Shown: piece after piece, positions 31,655-44,300 of the stretch
Layout of the letters: every line of letters begins with the position of its first letter
Numbering within the stretch: the stretch's first letter is position 1
NCBI GenBank assembly: GCA_012845835.1
Contig: JABAKD010000013.1
Coordinates: forward strand, 3,395,128-3,459,127
Reading direction: 5' to 3'
DNA: 64,000 nucleotides
Source: Undaria pinnatifida
Lineage: Eukaryota > Sar > Phaeophyceae > Laminariales > Alariaceae
Notes under the pieces: model-generated
The model's input: only the letters and a program-made list of their open reading frames with translations
What the model was told of the DNA's origin: nothing
The model's database searches: none
Position numbers and translations under genes: made by a program

Positions 31655-31958
31655 AAGGTTATAGGTGGGGACACTCACAGACCACAAGGCTCTAGAAAGC
31701 ATAGGAAAAGTGGGGAACCACAACGCCCGAGTCCAGAGATGGCTCGAGTTCCTCACCGCATTCGATTACACCTTCGAATACCGAAAAGCAAGCGCGAACG
31801 GCAACGCTGACTTCCTGTCCGAAGACTCTCTGGAAGGTTCGGGTGTCGCCGTCAGTGTTGACTACTTCAACCCCCTTCCGGTCACGCCACGAGGCAACAC
31901 CCTATACATCCTGCTGTTCACCGATCGCTTCAGCTTTCGAGGCCGTATCTTAACATAA
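31655..31958 (+). pseudogene. Ty3/gypsy pol fragment: RNase H joined to integrase
   Basis: One open frame reads TDHKALESIG, NHNARVQRWLEFLTAFDY, EYRKASANGNADFLS (the end of the reverse transcriptase RNase H domain with its TDHK.L and N..AD.LS motifs) and, 25 residues later, DYFNPLPVTPRGNTLYILLF followed by TDRFS, which is the start of the integrase catalytic core (D.(I/F)GP.P....GN.YIL...D..S). In intact elements these are separated by the connection and zinc-finger regions, so an internal deletion has joined them. The frame ends after FRGRI. It cannot be functional. Confidence 0.8.
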
Positions 31959-32247
31959 ACAATAATATATAGATAAAATATACGGAGTATAATACAGGCA
32001 GCCAATTAATTGTTCAATACCGTCTTGATGTAGATCTTTTTCCCTACATGTTGCTGAGCGTTGCGGCGCCAGCGGCAGAAACCTTGCGAATATTTTTCGG
32101 TGCGCGACGTGGCGTGTGGTGGCTGTGGTGGTGTTGGTGTCCTGCCTGGTACATATATGCTTGATGACGTGGTGGTTGTGATGCGACGTTGCTGCTGCTG
32201 TAATAAAACAAAAAAGGATATATAAACCAAAATACAAGAAAAACGTT

Positions 32248-32328
32248 CGTCGACGGCAGGACTCGAACCTGCGCGTGAAATCACAATGGGTTTCGAATCC
32301 ATCCCCTTAACCACTCGGGCACGTCGAC
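32248..32328 (-). tRNA. trnS-CGA: tRNA-Ser (anticodon CGA)
   Basis: Read from 32328 to 32248: acceptor stem GTCGACG / CGTCGAC with discriminator G, A-box GTGCCCGAGTGG, anticodon loop TTCGAAA giving CGA, a long variable arm of the class II type (around TGTGATTTCACGC), and B-box GGTTCGAGTCC in the T-arm. Length is 81 nt without CCA and no intron is needed. A run of five T follows on the coding strand as an RNA polymerase III terminator. The anticodon stem has one A-C mismatch at its base near the loop. Its 3' end is complementary to the primer-binding site of the TRIM at 19248-19669. Confidence 0.9.
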
Positions 32329-32409
32329 CACTTCATCGTCTTGACCTGTAGGCGCCCAACTCATACCCTTCCTAAGGCTATTAGTAGCATCTACTATGAA
32401 TATCTATAT

Positions 32410-32610
32410 TTAGTTTGAAGGGGACTTTAAAGTTTATACCCCTTCACAAATGGAACTCCTTTTTGGGGACAATTTTACTTGACGTTAGTATAGGGAGGGA
32501 TTTGGGGGCTCTAAAGGGGTTAACGCCTTCACAACCGGAAACATTTTGGGGGACAAATTTACTTGAAATTAGTATAGGGAGGGATGTTGGGGCTTTAAAG
32601 GGGTTAACAT
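32410..32610 (+). repeat. Dispersed GGGGACAAATTACTTG repeat, tandem pair
   Basis: Two full units in direct tandem: ccccttcacaaatggaactc, ggggacaattttacttgacg, ttagtatagggagggattt, then gttaacgccttcacaaccgg and ggacaaatttacttgaaat again. This is the best-preserved copy in the window and defines the unit length of about 85-95 bp. Confidence 0.75.
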
Positions 32611-32619
32611 CGCATCATA

Positions 32620-33855
32620 AAACGCCCCACAATCACAACAAGGCCAAAATCGGTGTTTTGGTGGCGATCTCTCACGTTGTTATTGTTTCGTCTCCAGAAA
32701 AGGCACGGTGGTTACTATTAATAGAGGCGGCTGAATAGAAAGAAGAATGGAAAAATATAAAGAAAAATATATTTTGAAGTAGGAAATAAAAAATATACTC
32801 CGGAGTATAATTTTTAAAAAGCTGCAGGGAATCAATCAGAAAAAATGGGTGGGGGGGGGGGCGGGGGGGCGTAGTATACGCCTTGTTGTACACCACAAGC
32901 AAGCAAGCAATAAGACGAACTCAGGGGTTGGCGTCTGCCGACGATGTATGTGTGGATGCGGGTGTGCCTGTGCGTAGCAGTTACAAAAAACTGGAAACGA
33001 AGTATGGCACGAACCACATCACTACACCTTCCTCGTGATATACCCGTCGCGATATACACGGGCGTCAACCGTGTGGGGTCTCTCGTTCCATGGGGAGGCG
33101 TGGGTCAAGCGCAAACAACCAAAGACGGCTTCATGAGGTGGGCAGACAGAGAAACAGTCAAATATATCGAAACGCAAGCATGCGCTTCATAAACTCCGAC
33201 GTAGACATTACCCACAAGCAGTAGTAGCAAGTAGTAATATGATAGTGCGCGAGCACTGCTATACAGGGTCTGCATGTATGTACCTTCCTGTTGGATCGCT
33301 GTTACGGTTGACCTGCGTTGTGTGCACCCCTTTTTGTCGTTTTCTGCGGGGTACTCATGGCCACAGCAAATAAATAAGTACGTATCTGCGAGTAGTAGTA
33401 GCGTTTTCTTTAGTGCGCACCAAAACAACAGCTGTTTGCGTCTCTCAAACTCCGTACAAAAACAATCGCAGCTGTTTGATTGTCGATACAGAAGGTGCCA
33501 AAACAAATTTCGGGGGGCAATTTTCGCGAACGTCAAATAAATAATGAGCTTCAAGAATGCTTGCCGATTTTTTCCCTTGCCCGCCCCCCCTCCCCCCCCC
33601 CCCCCCCACAACCCCCGCCAAATATAGCATATCAACAAAATCAGCAGCATCCACTCAGCGCGGTTAACAACGTAAACACGCAATAAGCAGCACAAAAAGA
33701 TATTATCCGATAGACTGGCAGAAGCGTAAAAATAGAAGTGCAACAACAACAACAGAAAAAAATCCATCTGTCATGCTATCAATGCTGCATGCTCCACAAT
33801 GCGCCTTGCCTTGATTGGAGCCGGAAGGAATCATCCACCACTGGCGTTTAGCACT
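32620..33855. other. No supported gene (32620-33855)
   Basis: Only short frames and homopolymer runs (G-run near 32850, C-run near 33590). The 220-codon minus-strand frame (33105-33767) has no recognisable domain and a poly-Gly stretch that comes from the C-run. Confidence 0.4.
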
Positions 33856-33859
33856 TTTC

Positions 33860-34060
33860 AGGGGATTTCACGCGTCACATGATATTCTCGCGGGTTGGGG
33901 CGAGTCAGGTTGGCCCGAACCGACCCGATCCGATCCGAAATAGTGGAAAACCTCCTGACCAGACTTGACCCGAGCCGTGAGATTTCGAGCACCTCCTGAC
34001 TCGGCCCGAAAGGGTTTGAAAAGTTCGTTATCTGGCCCGCGGGCCGGGTCATGACCCGTA
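33860..34060 (-). repeat. Degenerate GGGTC repeat, locus 3
   Basis: Irregular cgggttggggcgagtc, gacccgatccgatccg and gggccgggtcatgaccc blocks, like 21655-21800 and 29060-29240. Confidence 0.6.
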
Positions 34061-34399
34061 AAAAACAACTATAGTTGCGGTAAATAATATTTTAGCAGTG
34101 GCGGACTATGTCCGCCGGTTATGATGGATGGTGGTACTCCCAAAACCACAAATGAGAGAAAACAAAACAAAACAAAGAACACCGAAAAAAGAGGGAAAAT
34201 ATATAAAAAGGAAAACAAAAACGACGCCCTCTCGCCCTCCGATCCACGTGCGATCCAAAATCACAACACCTTCAAAACAACAAACGTAGGAAGAGCCGAC
34301 GAACGTATGCGCGGATTGCGAAGAATAAAAAAAACGGGCGGGGGGGGGGGGGGGGGGAAGAAGTTCGGTCGTCGCATGCCTTCATGCTGCCAGTCTAAT

Positions 34400-34800
34400 A
34401 AAGCAATACCGCAGTGTGGAGGGCGCCCAATAGTGCCGGTTGAGAAGTGCCACTGCCCGTTACAGTGCCGGCTCGGCACAATAGGAACTACTGTATATAT
34501 AGTAACTATAAGTAGTAACGCTCTTCCCAATAGTGTGGGTGCCCCGAATAGTGCCTGTATATTGGGCTGGCATATACCAGCACTATCGAGACCCCCCTGG
34601 TAACCCTCCATAATAGTAACCCTGTTCCCAATATTGATGGTGCCGTGAATAGTGCCGATATATTGGTTTGGCACATACCAGCACTATCGAGACCCCCACA
34701 GTAATTCTCTGTAGTAACCCTATTCCCAATAGTGCCGGTGCCCTGAATAGTGCCGTTACATTGGGCTGGCACATACCAGTAATATCGAGACCTTCCTCTC
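34400..34800. repeat. CCGGCACTATA-family array, about 100-bp units
   Basis: The left end (gtggagggcgcccaatagtg, then ccggt) resembles an element terminus. It is followed by three units of about 100 bp that start at about 34525, 34627 and 34724 with cccaatagtg/cccaatattg and contain ttgggctggcacataccag and actatcgagacc. The units are diverged by several substitutions each. Confidence 0.7.
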
Positions 34801-35379
34801 GTAGTATCATCACCGGCGTGGATGGCTCTAAAAAAGAGAAGACCTAAGCTTCTCCCTCTGTGCGACCTCGAGCAACACAAGAAAAACACGCGCAAAATCG
34901 CAAAACGAACAAAAACGCGGTTTCCGCAAGGACCGCTACTGCAACCTGGTCCCGTTCCTATCAATCGATAACTAGTAAAAGTACTTTTGTTTCTACGAAA
35001 GGTGGCACGGCACATGTGTCCCCGTCCAATCACCTTTGCCAAAAAAACAGCGCACAGCAAACAAGCAGTGCAATCCGTAAAAAAAAAAAAAAAAGACAAA
35101 AGAGAGTCCGACTCTCGCCTTTCCCTTTCGGTCAAGCGATCTCCCGACACCTCCCGTACGATCCAATATAACCTCCAAACCTACAACCCACACAAGACAC
35201 AAACAACGCCCACAACAACATTAATAACTTCGGGGCTAAACTTCCTTCTTCTCCGTTCATCGCTATTAACACACGAACACGCCCCACAAAATGCAACTCC
35301 AACGCCCCCCAGCATAAAAACCACGAAAAAAAAAGGCAACTTCCCCACGTAAGGAGGGAAGAGCCGTGCGGATACAGCA

Positions 35380-36062
35380 GTGGTGCCTCTGTATATAGCT
35401 GCAACCAGCACTACTTCGCATACTGCCACTACTGATGTTCCCACCTGTGCCAACCAATTTCACAGGCCTTACACCGTAGCGGGTAACCGGCGCTACTCAA
35501 CCGGCACTAGAGAGGGAGCACTACTGCGTACCTACAGCTATGGAAGATTGCTACGCTGTTCCCTGGTGCACAACAGTAGTAGTAGATAGCCTATCGATGC
35601 GCCGTCAGAAACTTAGTCTTCTAATACGGTAGCTGTCCCTCTACAGCACGAGTATGTGCCGGCCGGAAATACCGGCACTATAACGGCAACCGGCACTATA
35701 GAGTAAACCGGCACTATAGCGGAAACCGAGACATATAGCGGCAACCGACACTAAAGCGGAAACCGGCACTGTAGAGGCAATCGGCACTATGGCGGCAACC
35801 GGCTAATATAGCGGAAACCGGCACTATAGCGGCAACCGGCACTATAGCGGTAACCGGCACTACCCCGCAAGCTGCCATCTGTGGCACGCAATTCCACAGG
35901 CGCTAAATCGTAGCGGGTAACCGGGACAAAGCAAAGCGGAAACCGGCACTATAGCGGCAACCAGCACTATAGCGGCAACCGGCACTACCCCGCAAGCTGC
36001 CATCTATGGCACGCAATTCCGCAGGCGCTACATCGTAGCGGGTAACCGGGACAAAGCAACCG
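35380..36062 (+). repeat. CCGGCACTATA-family array, 16-18-bp units
   Basis: More than fifteen units of accggcactatagcggca from about 35660 on, plus a larger duplicated block (ctaccccgcaagctgccatc to tagcgggtaaccgggacaaa) seen at about 35862 and 35985. The block ggcacgcaattccacaggcg matches the spacer of the 192-bp element at 21961-22152, linking the array to that family. Confidence 0.8.
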
Positions 36063-37804
36063 AGACTATATAGAGTGACCACTTATGTACAGCAGTCGGG
36101 TGACATCGAGTCAGCGTTTCGTGTGCCACATTCGAGTGTATATCTCGCAAGAACTATCCTCCCACCAAAAAAGAAGCCTGCGTCCCTTCAAAGCCACCCG
36201 CGCACGACAAAAGTCGTCTACCTACGCTATGTAACCAGGTGCTTGTTCGGTGACTCCTTCTCATTTTCCAGCTCCATACCCAATTATCTTGGGAGTATAG
36301 TATGACAGGTCGTAAATTTTCAAAGCGTGCTGTCGCCCAACACAGGGGCGTAGGGCGGAAAAAACTTCTCCCACCCCGGTTTACGACCAAACGGGGAGCT
36401 CCCACAACCAACCCCCCCCCGAAGCAAGCATCCTGGTACGCACCAAACAGGGATGGGGGGACGGCTACGGTGTGACAAAAATCGCAATCAAAGCAAACAA
36501 AACCGCCGGTTGCCCTGCCTCTCCTGCTCGGACGGCCAGAGGCCCGATCGATGCTTCGCAGGAATTCCTGGGAGGCCAGCAAAAACCCGCGGGGGGAACA
36601 AACTTCAGCCACACCGACCTCGGTGTCCCCCCCCCCTACACCTCCTTCCCCGCCTTCCTTCTCTCCCACGCACCCACACCAAAAGCTGCCCAGCGGCGCT
36701 GGCGTCCTGGCACAAAACCTCAACACCAACTGCTATAGTATCAGTGCTGCTGCTACAACAGCACTCGTATATACTGATGCTGTACAACCGCTCGTGAGCG
36801 TCGGCCACCAAAAATAGAAGTAAAAAACACAGGGTGGACCATACTGGTACATGGTGGCGCCAGCTATGGTGTCGTGAGCTATATAAGGTGGCATTATCTA
36901 GTGGCGGGGGGCGATGGGAGGGGGACCACCTCCCGCGAAAGACGCTCTATGCCTCGGCACTCTATACAACTCTCGCCCCAGTCGTTCCTCCACCATCCCT
37001 CCCCATGGCGGCAAGGGAGGGATGCCTGTGAGGAAATGCACACGCTGTAGCTGGAGAGTAGCGCTCATGGGACCGAGAGGGGGGAGGGCGAGGGAGTCCC
37101 CAGTACGGCTCCCGCCATCAGCGTATATTACAGCGTGCCCGTGTGAAAAATCGGACTGTCTTTGGTTGCCTATTAATAGTTCTAGCGCAGGGGATGGGGG
37201 GGGGCTGTCCTAGGCACGCCCCCCGCTAATAGCGTTTACGTACGGCGTACCCCCGTGAAATCGGACTGCCCTTGGTTGCCTCGTATGACTTCGAACGTCT
37301 CGACAAAAAAGCCTACAAATAGATCCAACGCCTCGAAAAAAAAGACCGCACGAGCGCGATCCGGAACAATGAACGCGCCCAAAAGGCGCCTGCCGTTACC
37401 CTAAGTGGTCAAAGCAAACCCAAAGGAACACACTGATTGGTCAACAGATCCCGGATGGCGTACGAAAGGAACGGCTAGCTGGCCGCGGCTTCCCTTCGCC
37501 ACCACGTCCTTCCCACGGATGCTGCGATGTCGAAAACGCCTCTTCGGGTGTTGTCCAGGCCTCACCCGATCTGCATGACGGATACCGGAACCCTAAAAAC
37601 ACCAAGGACATCCCGAGCAGCGTGATCGCCGGGTTAGTCAGCAGGAGTACGATGATGGGGCAAACCTAGGCCATCCCCGCCATTCAGGGAGACGCTCCGC
37701 AGAGTGACCTTCCGTGCAATCGGGTCCGTGTTGGTTGGTCCGTAACGCGGGCGCGCTACGCGCGACGCTCCTTCAGGCGAGGGGTGGGAGGAGAGGGGGG
37801 GAGC
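36063..37804. other. No supported gene; downstream flank of the WDR47-like gene
   Basis: No recognisable coding frame. The minus-strand stop of the WDR47-like gene is at 37805-37807, so its 3' untranslated region would fall just below 37805. Proline- and glycine-rich frames near 36150-36800 come from C-rich sequence. Confidence 0.4.
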
Positions 37805-38348
37805 TCATGTCCGGCCTTCAGGAAGGCTCCACAGCATGACCGTGCAGTCAGTGCTGCTCGTCAAGAACGCTGGCGGGCCTGCGGTAGGCCGCCACCGTGC
37901 CTGCAACACCCTGCCCCCGTGCGCCCGGAGCATTGCAGACACCGACACGTCCACCTCCGACTCGCCACCTTTCCCAGAACCGCCACCGCCACCTTGGCTA
38001 TCAAAACCACCGCCACTGTCACCCCCACCCCCTTCCCTACCCCCATCTCCACCTCCACCCCGACCCACACCACGCCCCGGGGAGGCCGACGGCGGTACCC
38101 GAGGCGGGGACGACGACAGCGTAGCCGCCCCCCCTCCGGTCATGTGTACCGGGTTCCCCCCCCCTTGCCTTCGGCAGTCGCAAACGCTGACGAGGCCGTC
38201 GTAGGAGGCGGAAAGGAGAGAGTTGCCGTTCACAGAGAAGTCAATGAACCGGGTCTGGTCTTTGTGGCGGACAACGGAGGATAGCGCGCGGCCGGTCCTC
38301 ATATCCCACAAAAAGATGTTACCGTCCGAGTGGGCCGTCGCCACCAGC
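37805..38348 (-). CDS. WDR47: WDR47-like exon 12: WD40 blades 5-7 and stop
   Basis: Starts in phase 2 after ctgcacag. Reads LVATAHSDGNIFLWDMRTG, then FIDFSVNGNSLLSASYDG, then a Gly/Pro/Ser-rich insertion of about 75 residues, then AHGGRVLQARWRP and FLTSSTDCTVMLWSLPEG before TGA at 37805-37807. The insertion sits between blades 6 and 7, where animal WDR47 has only a short loop. Confidence 0.88.
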
Positions 38349-41300
38349 CTGTGCAGGAAAAGTCCGAACGGTTGTTTTTTGGCAGGGAAATGGGGAAGGT
38401 GGAGAGTGTGGGGGCGGGGGGGAGGGGGGGGGGGGCGGAAAAAGGGGGCGGGGGAGTTCGGGCGGTACCGACGGGATCGAAATAGGGCCAGCAGCATGAA
38501 AAAACAAAGGATGCATGTGGGGAGGGAGGGGGGGGAGGCGAAGCTGTGTGATCCCTAGAGCAAATAGCGGACTGTCTGCTGTAACAGCCGCCGCCCCGCC
38601 TGCCGCGGCAGCCACGGCCCAACCCAAGCCAGCGGTCTCCCCTCGGCGCTCGCGGTCGACGTCATCATCCGCGCAACAGGCTGCTGCGCCTCCTGCCCTA
38701 ACATCCGACGGCGACAGCAAGCTATTTTCGCGGCTTACCAACCCCCCGCAGAAACGTAAAGTGCGACGGCCACACAGACGACTTGTTTTTCCCGACCCGT
38801 CGCTAATAATGCTGAAACGAGGAAATACATATGTGCACTACTGTTATTACTCTCTTAATGAAGTGTTACTTAATGATGAGAGTTACTATGTAATGTTCGT
38901 TGAAGTTATTGTTGCTCTTGTTGCTAAATACACAGACTACAGTAGTTGCAGTTCTTGTCGTTCTTGGTGCTACATGTACAGACTGCTTCTGTTGTGTTCC
39001 CAGGCGACCGGTGCATTACGCAGCTTACAAAGATGAGTATGGACCCACAAATTGTCGAACTCACACTGACGTTGTTAGAATATATAAATAAAATAGTACC
39101 AGGTGCCTGGAATATACGTCGGACGCATCCGAGGCATATAGAATAAGCGTTAAACTCGTATGGGATGGTCAGTAATACTCGCCGGGTTACTTGTGCCGCG
39201 GCTAATTCCCCACCTAAAGTAAAAACACCAACACCAACCAAAATAGTGGAGAAAACAAAAAAAATATATACATATTCTAGAACAAAAGAATAGGACCCCT
39301 CCCGATTACGAAAAAACCCACCCACATATTAATAGTATATTACAAGTACCAACAACGCAGCTTGCAAAGATTAGTATCGACCCGAAATTCGTCGAACTCA
39401 CGGCTGACGTCCTCAAAATATTTACATGAAATCATTTTTCCTTCGGTTTGCATTAAGAGTTTTGTTCCCCTTTTTCAACTTTGCGACAACCCCCGACGCT
39501 CCCCAGAATTTCAAACCAATCACACCCCGAAGGGGGAGCTTGTATGAGTAGCTACATTTGTCATTTTTGACTCTGTTTTCGGCCATATCTCTTCGTACGC
39601 GCATTTGTAGCCAACACGCCCAGGAGGTGGACACAACTCTACCCCAGCTGCCACGATCGTCGACGGTTGGGTGCGATCCGAGCAGAGTGTCGCGCGCGGC
39701 AAGCCCTCAGAAGCCTTTTCGCCCGTGGGGGTGGGGGTAGACGAGATAAATCCACGGGATTTAATTGCCCGCCGCGGGGATGAATAAGACAAATCCCCGG
39801 ATTTCCACGCCCGCGGGCTTGTCCTACATTACGATTCTTCTTGCTCATACTTCTAGACATGACTGTGCACCTCTGCCTTCCTATTGCCTCCACCTCGGCA
39901 CGGGTGATGATGTTTCTGTACAATACCGTGCGCTGTTCGTAAGTTTTTCTTCCGTCTTCAGGTTCACATCCTCTACAGGTATGAGTACCCCCGAGGATCC
40001 TATTAATAGCACATCCACATATTGTCTACACGCGTGAAAAATTTCATCGGGTCTTCGCCCTTCTCCATCTCTAATTCGTTAAAAAGGCGTTTCCATTTCC
40101 AATTCGAGATGGACAAGAATGAGGACCCGATGAAGTGCTAGGATCATTGGGAGTACAGTACACTTACCTGTAGAGGATGTGGACCTGAAGATCGTACAAG
40201 TACTTACAACAGACTACGAATTCGAACAGCGTTTTGGCAATACTCACCGCGGCAATGCCTACACTTGTTGATACACCGAGGGAGGGTATAAAATACAGGT
40301 TTTATCAACGAATGTACGACGGGCAGTTAGTTGCACAGTTGCACTCGGGGTATTGCGGGATAATGGTAGCCATGGGATATTTAGTGGAAAGTTCCTTGGA
40401 AAAGTTATTGCGGGGGAATCTGGAAATGATCGTTCTTCAGTTATCGTTCAGGAAGATACCGGGGATTTTGGCTCGTGGGCAGACGTGATGAGATGGTAGT
40501 CCGCCCCCAGCTCCTGGTCACTCGACTCTCGTCATTCTCTCCAACCTCTCCTCCTTACTTCCTCCGTGTTTATCTGGACACTTACTAATCAAGATAAAAA
40601 CACACAATCTTCTTCCCGAGACATACTGCAAAGGGCAGCACCTTTTGTCTGGATATCAGCTCGGGGCTGCTGTTGCCACCCCACTCCGTATTCTGCTCAA
40701 CTCGCTCATTTGAACGTGTACGTTAACGGCTAAAGTTCGAACTTGACCGGTTGTTCTGAGATAGGTAAATATCGGTGTCCAATTGACGACTGAATGTAAG
40801 CTGGACTAGGACGACTGAATGTAAGCTGGACTAGGAAGACTGAATGTAAGCTAGACTAGGACCTGAGGCACATAAATATAAACCGGGCTTTGATTCAGTC
40901 GGAATCGGACACCCACATTTACCTCAGGGTTGGATAAGACAAGACGTCGGGTGTATCCCGGGTATACATATACCTGGGATAACCCTACCCCCATCCCCAT
41001 AGCCTGGGTTTTGTTAGTATTGCGGAGGTGAACAAATTGATAATTATCCGCAATCGAGGAACACGACATACTTTACGCACCTTTCCGGGTCCCCGGGCCA
41101 AGGTCGGACGCACAGCACCTCCTTCTCCTCCACCACAAGGGACCGAACGCTATTGCCCGACCTCGCGTCCCACACTCGGACCACGCCATCCGCACCGCCC
41201 GTCACGGCCGTCTGCAGTTTCGTTTGCAGACAGACGGAGCAGGAAAGGAGAGTCGAAGAAAACATAGATCAACCACAACAACCAAAACAGCGTGTCTGGG

Positions 41301-44300
41301 TAAGAGTGTGTCGGGTGTCGGAGGCATATGACAAAAAACGGCAATAACAACAGCAACAACAACAACAACACCTCACCTCTCCCCCAGGAAGCAAAGAGCA
41401 CGAAAACACAGTCCCGGAGTGCCCCCTAAACACTAGCACAGGCTCAATGCCAGCCTCCTGCCCTCGCCGCCCCCCCGCCGCCACCACCCCGCCATCCACA
41501 TCCCACAGCCGACACCCAAAATCCCCAGCCCCCACCGTCAGCAAGCGACCTGCAGTGGAAACCCCGTCTCTTCTCGGACGAGGCGGTGGCGAGGCGGAGG
41601 CGGAGGCAAACCTGTCCCCCCCGCCCCGCGACCGCGTCCCCGGGTAAGACGCCGCCCCTGCAGGGGCAGAGGGAAAGCACAGGTCGCGAATGGTGCCCGT
41701 GTGTCCTCGCAGGAGGAGACCTTCGGTTTTGGGCTCCTTCGTGGTGATGCTGGTGCCGACGCCAATGCCGGAGTCATCATCGAGGGGGGCGTTGGAGGAC
41801 ATGGGAGAGGCTGCCGGTATCCCCAGGGGGGGAAGCTGGAGGAGCCTCACCATTTTGTCGTTCGAGCCTTAGCGGGCGGGGGGGGGGGCAGAGGGCGCAA
41901 GGGGCGGGGGCGGGGGGGGGGGGGACTCATTTCACGCATAGCCGTAGTTTCAAGACCATTGACCCTCGCATCTCTAACATGCCAGGACGGAGCACGTCGG
42001 GTTTTCACCGACCAGGCAGGAAAATCGCGTGCACCACGCGGGGGGGGGAGAGGGTACTTGTGGTTATAGTGCTGTGGATGGCAGTGCGGAATGGAACGTG
42101 ACCAAACGGAAACGCTTATTGCTAATGTGTAGTGTAGCCATTAATCAATGAACTCCATAGACATACCGTACATACTTTGGCCCGAACATGCTCCATGTAT
42201 AGTGGCACATGGCGGTATCCTGACGCATACCAGGTACTTGTGGCAAGCCGTCGCCACGACATCACCGGAAAGTACACGCTGCAATATTGCGCATAGCCGT
42301 AGTCTTGGACCATCGACCCTCGCTTCGCTACAAAACCGGGACTAGGAGACCGGGACTAGGAGCACGTCGGGGGGAAAAAAGAGACCCGGCACCCGATGAC
42401 GTATTTGTTTGTGTGCTTGCGCTTGGCTCCTCTATTAGCCGATCATAGCTACCACCTACAAGTGTAAATATATATCTATCTAATGATCGATCGATCGGCG
42501 CTATCCCTCTTACCCGTGGCGATGATCGACGAATCCGGGCTGAAGGCCAGGCAGTAGATAGAGCCGCGGTGCAGATTGTCCCTCAGGAGCACATCCTGCG
42601 ACTGCAAGAATTGAATCCCGCTGTCTTCGTCCACTACTGCCATGGAAGGGGGGGGGGGGGGGGGACAAAGTGGCAAGCACAGCTAACGTCAGGCGTAGCG
42701 GTGGGTAGGTGAGTTGCGGGATTGGCGAAAGCGTGGGCAGGTGGAACGGCGGGCAGGGGAGACGAGGCTGCCAACGGTACAGAGAAAAGTGATGCCACGA
42801 CGAGACCGCAATTTGACCCCGCGTCTGACCGCCCCGTACTCTAAATAAACGTATATTAGGGACAAATTGGGCCTTGACAAACCCAAAAAGACCGAGCGAG
42901 CCGGAGGGAGATGGGGCTAAGTAATGAAGTTACACAAACCACGGCGCAACAGGTGGAGCGCTAGGTAACTAGCACACGTAACCACAGCCGCAGCCACTTT
43001 CAGCTATCGGTTAAGACAGCGGAACACACACCACCCCCGCCCTCCCCCACCGATGCACCCGAACGGACCTTGGTCCGCGCAGGAAAGCTCGGCTTCGGTA
43101 GGTGTTCGGCAGACCCTCAGCGCGCGGTCGTTACTCCCTGCGGCGAATAGCCCGCCGTCAGGAGAGAAGCCCACCGCTCTTATCGGGTGCGACCCCCTGA
43201 TCACAACCGTGGGGACGAACCTGCGTGGCCCGGTCGTGAGAGCAGCGGCGAGGAAGACAAACGATTGCAATGGTGAGCGCAGGAAACCGGGCAAAAGTGC
43301 AAAATTTGGAGGCATGACGCTAGGGCCAGGGCGCGAGAGCGTAAACCGAGGGAGGGGTTCTACATCAGACCGTAACCTTTGCGCTAGCAGTCGCGTACCT
43401 CGTGTAAGGCGTTCGACGAAACACACCGAGTCCCTGCCACCAACATTCAAGGGCAATGTATCCCCGACGACCACCGACATAACACCTGACACAGTATCAT
43501 CGTACCAGCAGCAGCTGCCCTCTTGGGCGCCAAGATGTCGGTAGACGTCACTCTTGCCCCTTGGCAAACATGCGTCAAGGTATTCCCCACACTAAAACTA
43601 GTACACCACGTATAAAGGCCTCCATGTCCAAAGAGGCCTCGAGGCAAAGAAATTAGACCATATTAGACCGTCAACCAACACATTCGCCGTGTCAGATGTC
43701 AAGCTTTAACAGGTTCGATAGATGTTCTGAATGAAGCTCATTGGCTCAGATTGCACCGCATTTGGCTCAGACTGCACTGTCACGGCGGCGGTATGGCCTG
43801 GGAGATAAAAGTACGGTGGGTCATTTCCATGGTTTTATGAGCTTGGCTTAAACCGGGCGCAGAACAAGGATGGGTAGTTCTGCGGGCTGGGAAAGACGTT
43901 TTGTCGGGGCGGCGAATTATACTCGAAACCGTCAGTGTGGCAATAACGCCTTCCAAGCAAGGTAGCACAAAGCAGCACCGCTGGAAAATAAGCCTGGTGT
44001 TACGGCTGTGCTTCGCGGTTCAGTCTCTCAACACCCCCATGAAAAAAAAGAATGTTAAAACGTGACCAATGTTAATGGCAAACCATCACATGTGTACATG
44101 AACCCTGTTGTTCGCTTGTATGCATGTGCACCCCCATCAACTGTAATCTGTCATTACATGTGCTTGTGAGATTCAACGATGTGACTTCGCTCAAAGTCTG
44201 AAGTCTCGGACCAATCTGCTGGATGGATTGCAAGTCGGAAGAAGGAAAGGTACAGGTGGAATGTGATCGCTGGACATTACGAACTCTCCCGGTGGCAAGG

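Noticed and set aside
36154-36729. 191-codon minus-strand frame
   Set aside because: Gly-rich section derives from C-runs on the other strand; no domain or splice context.
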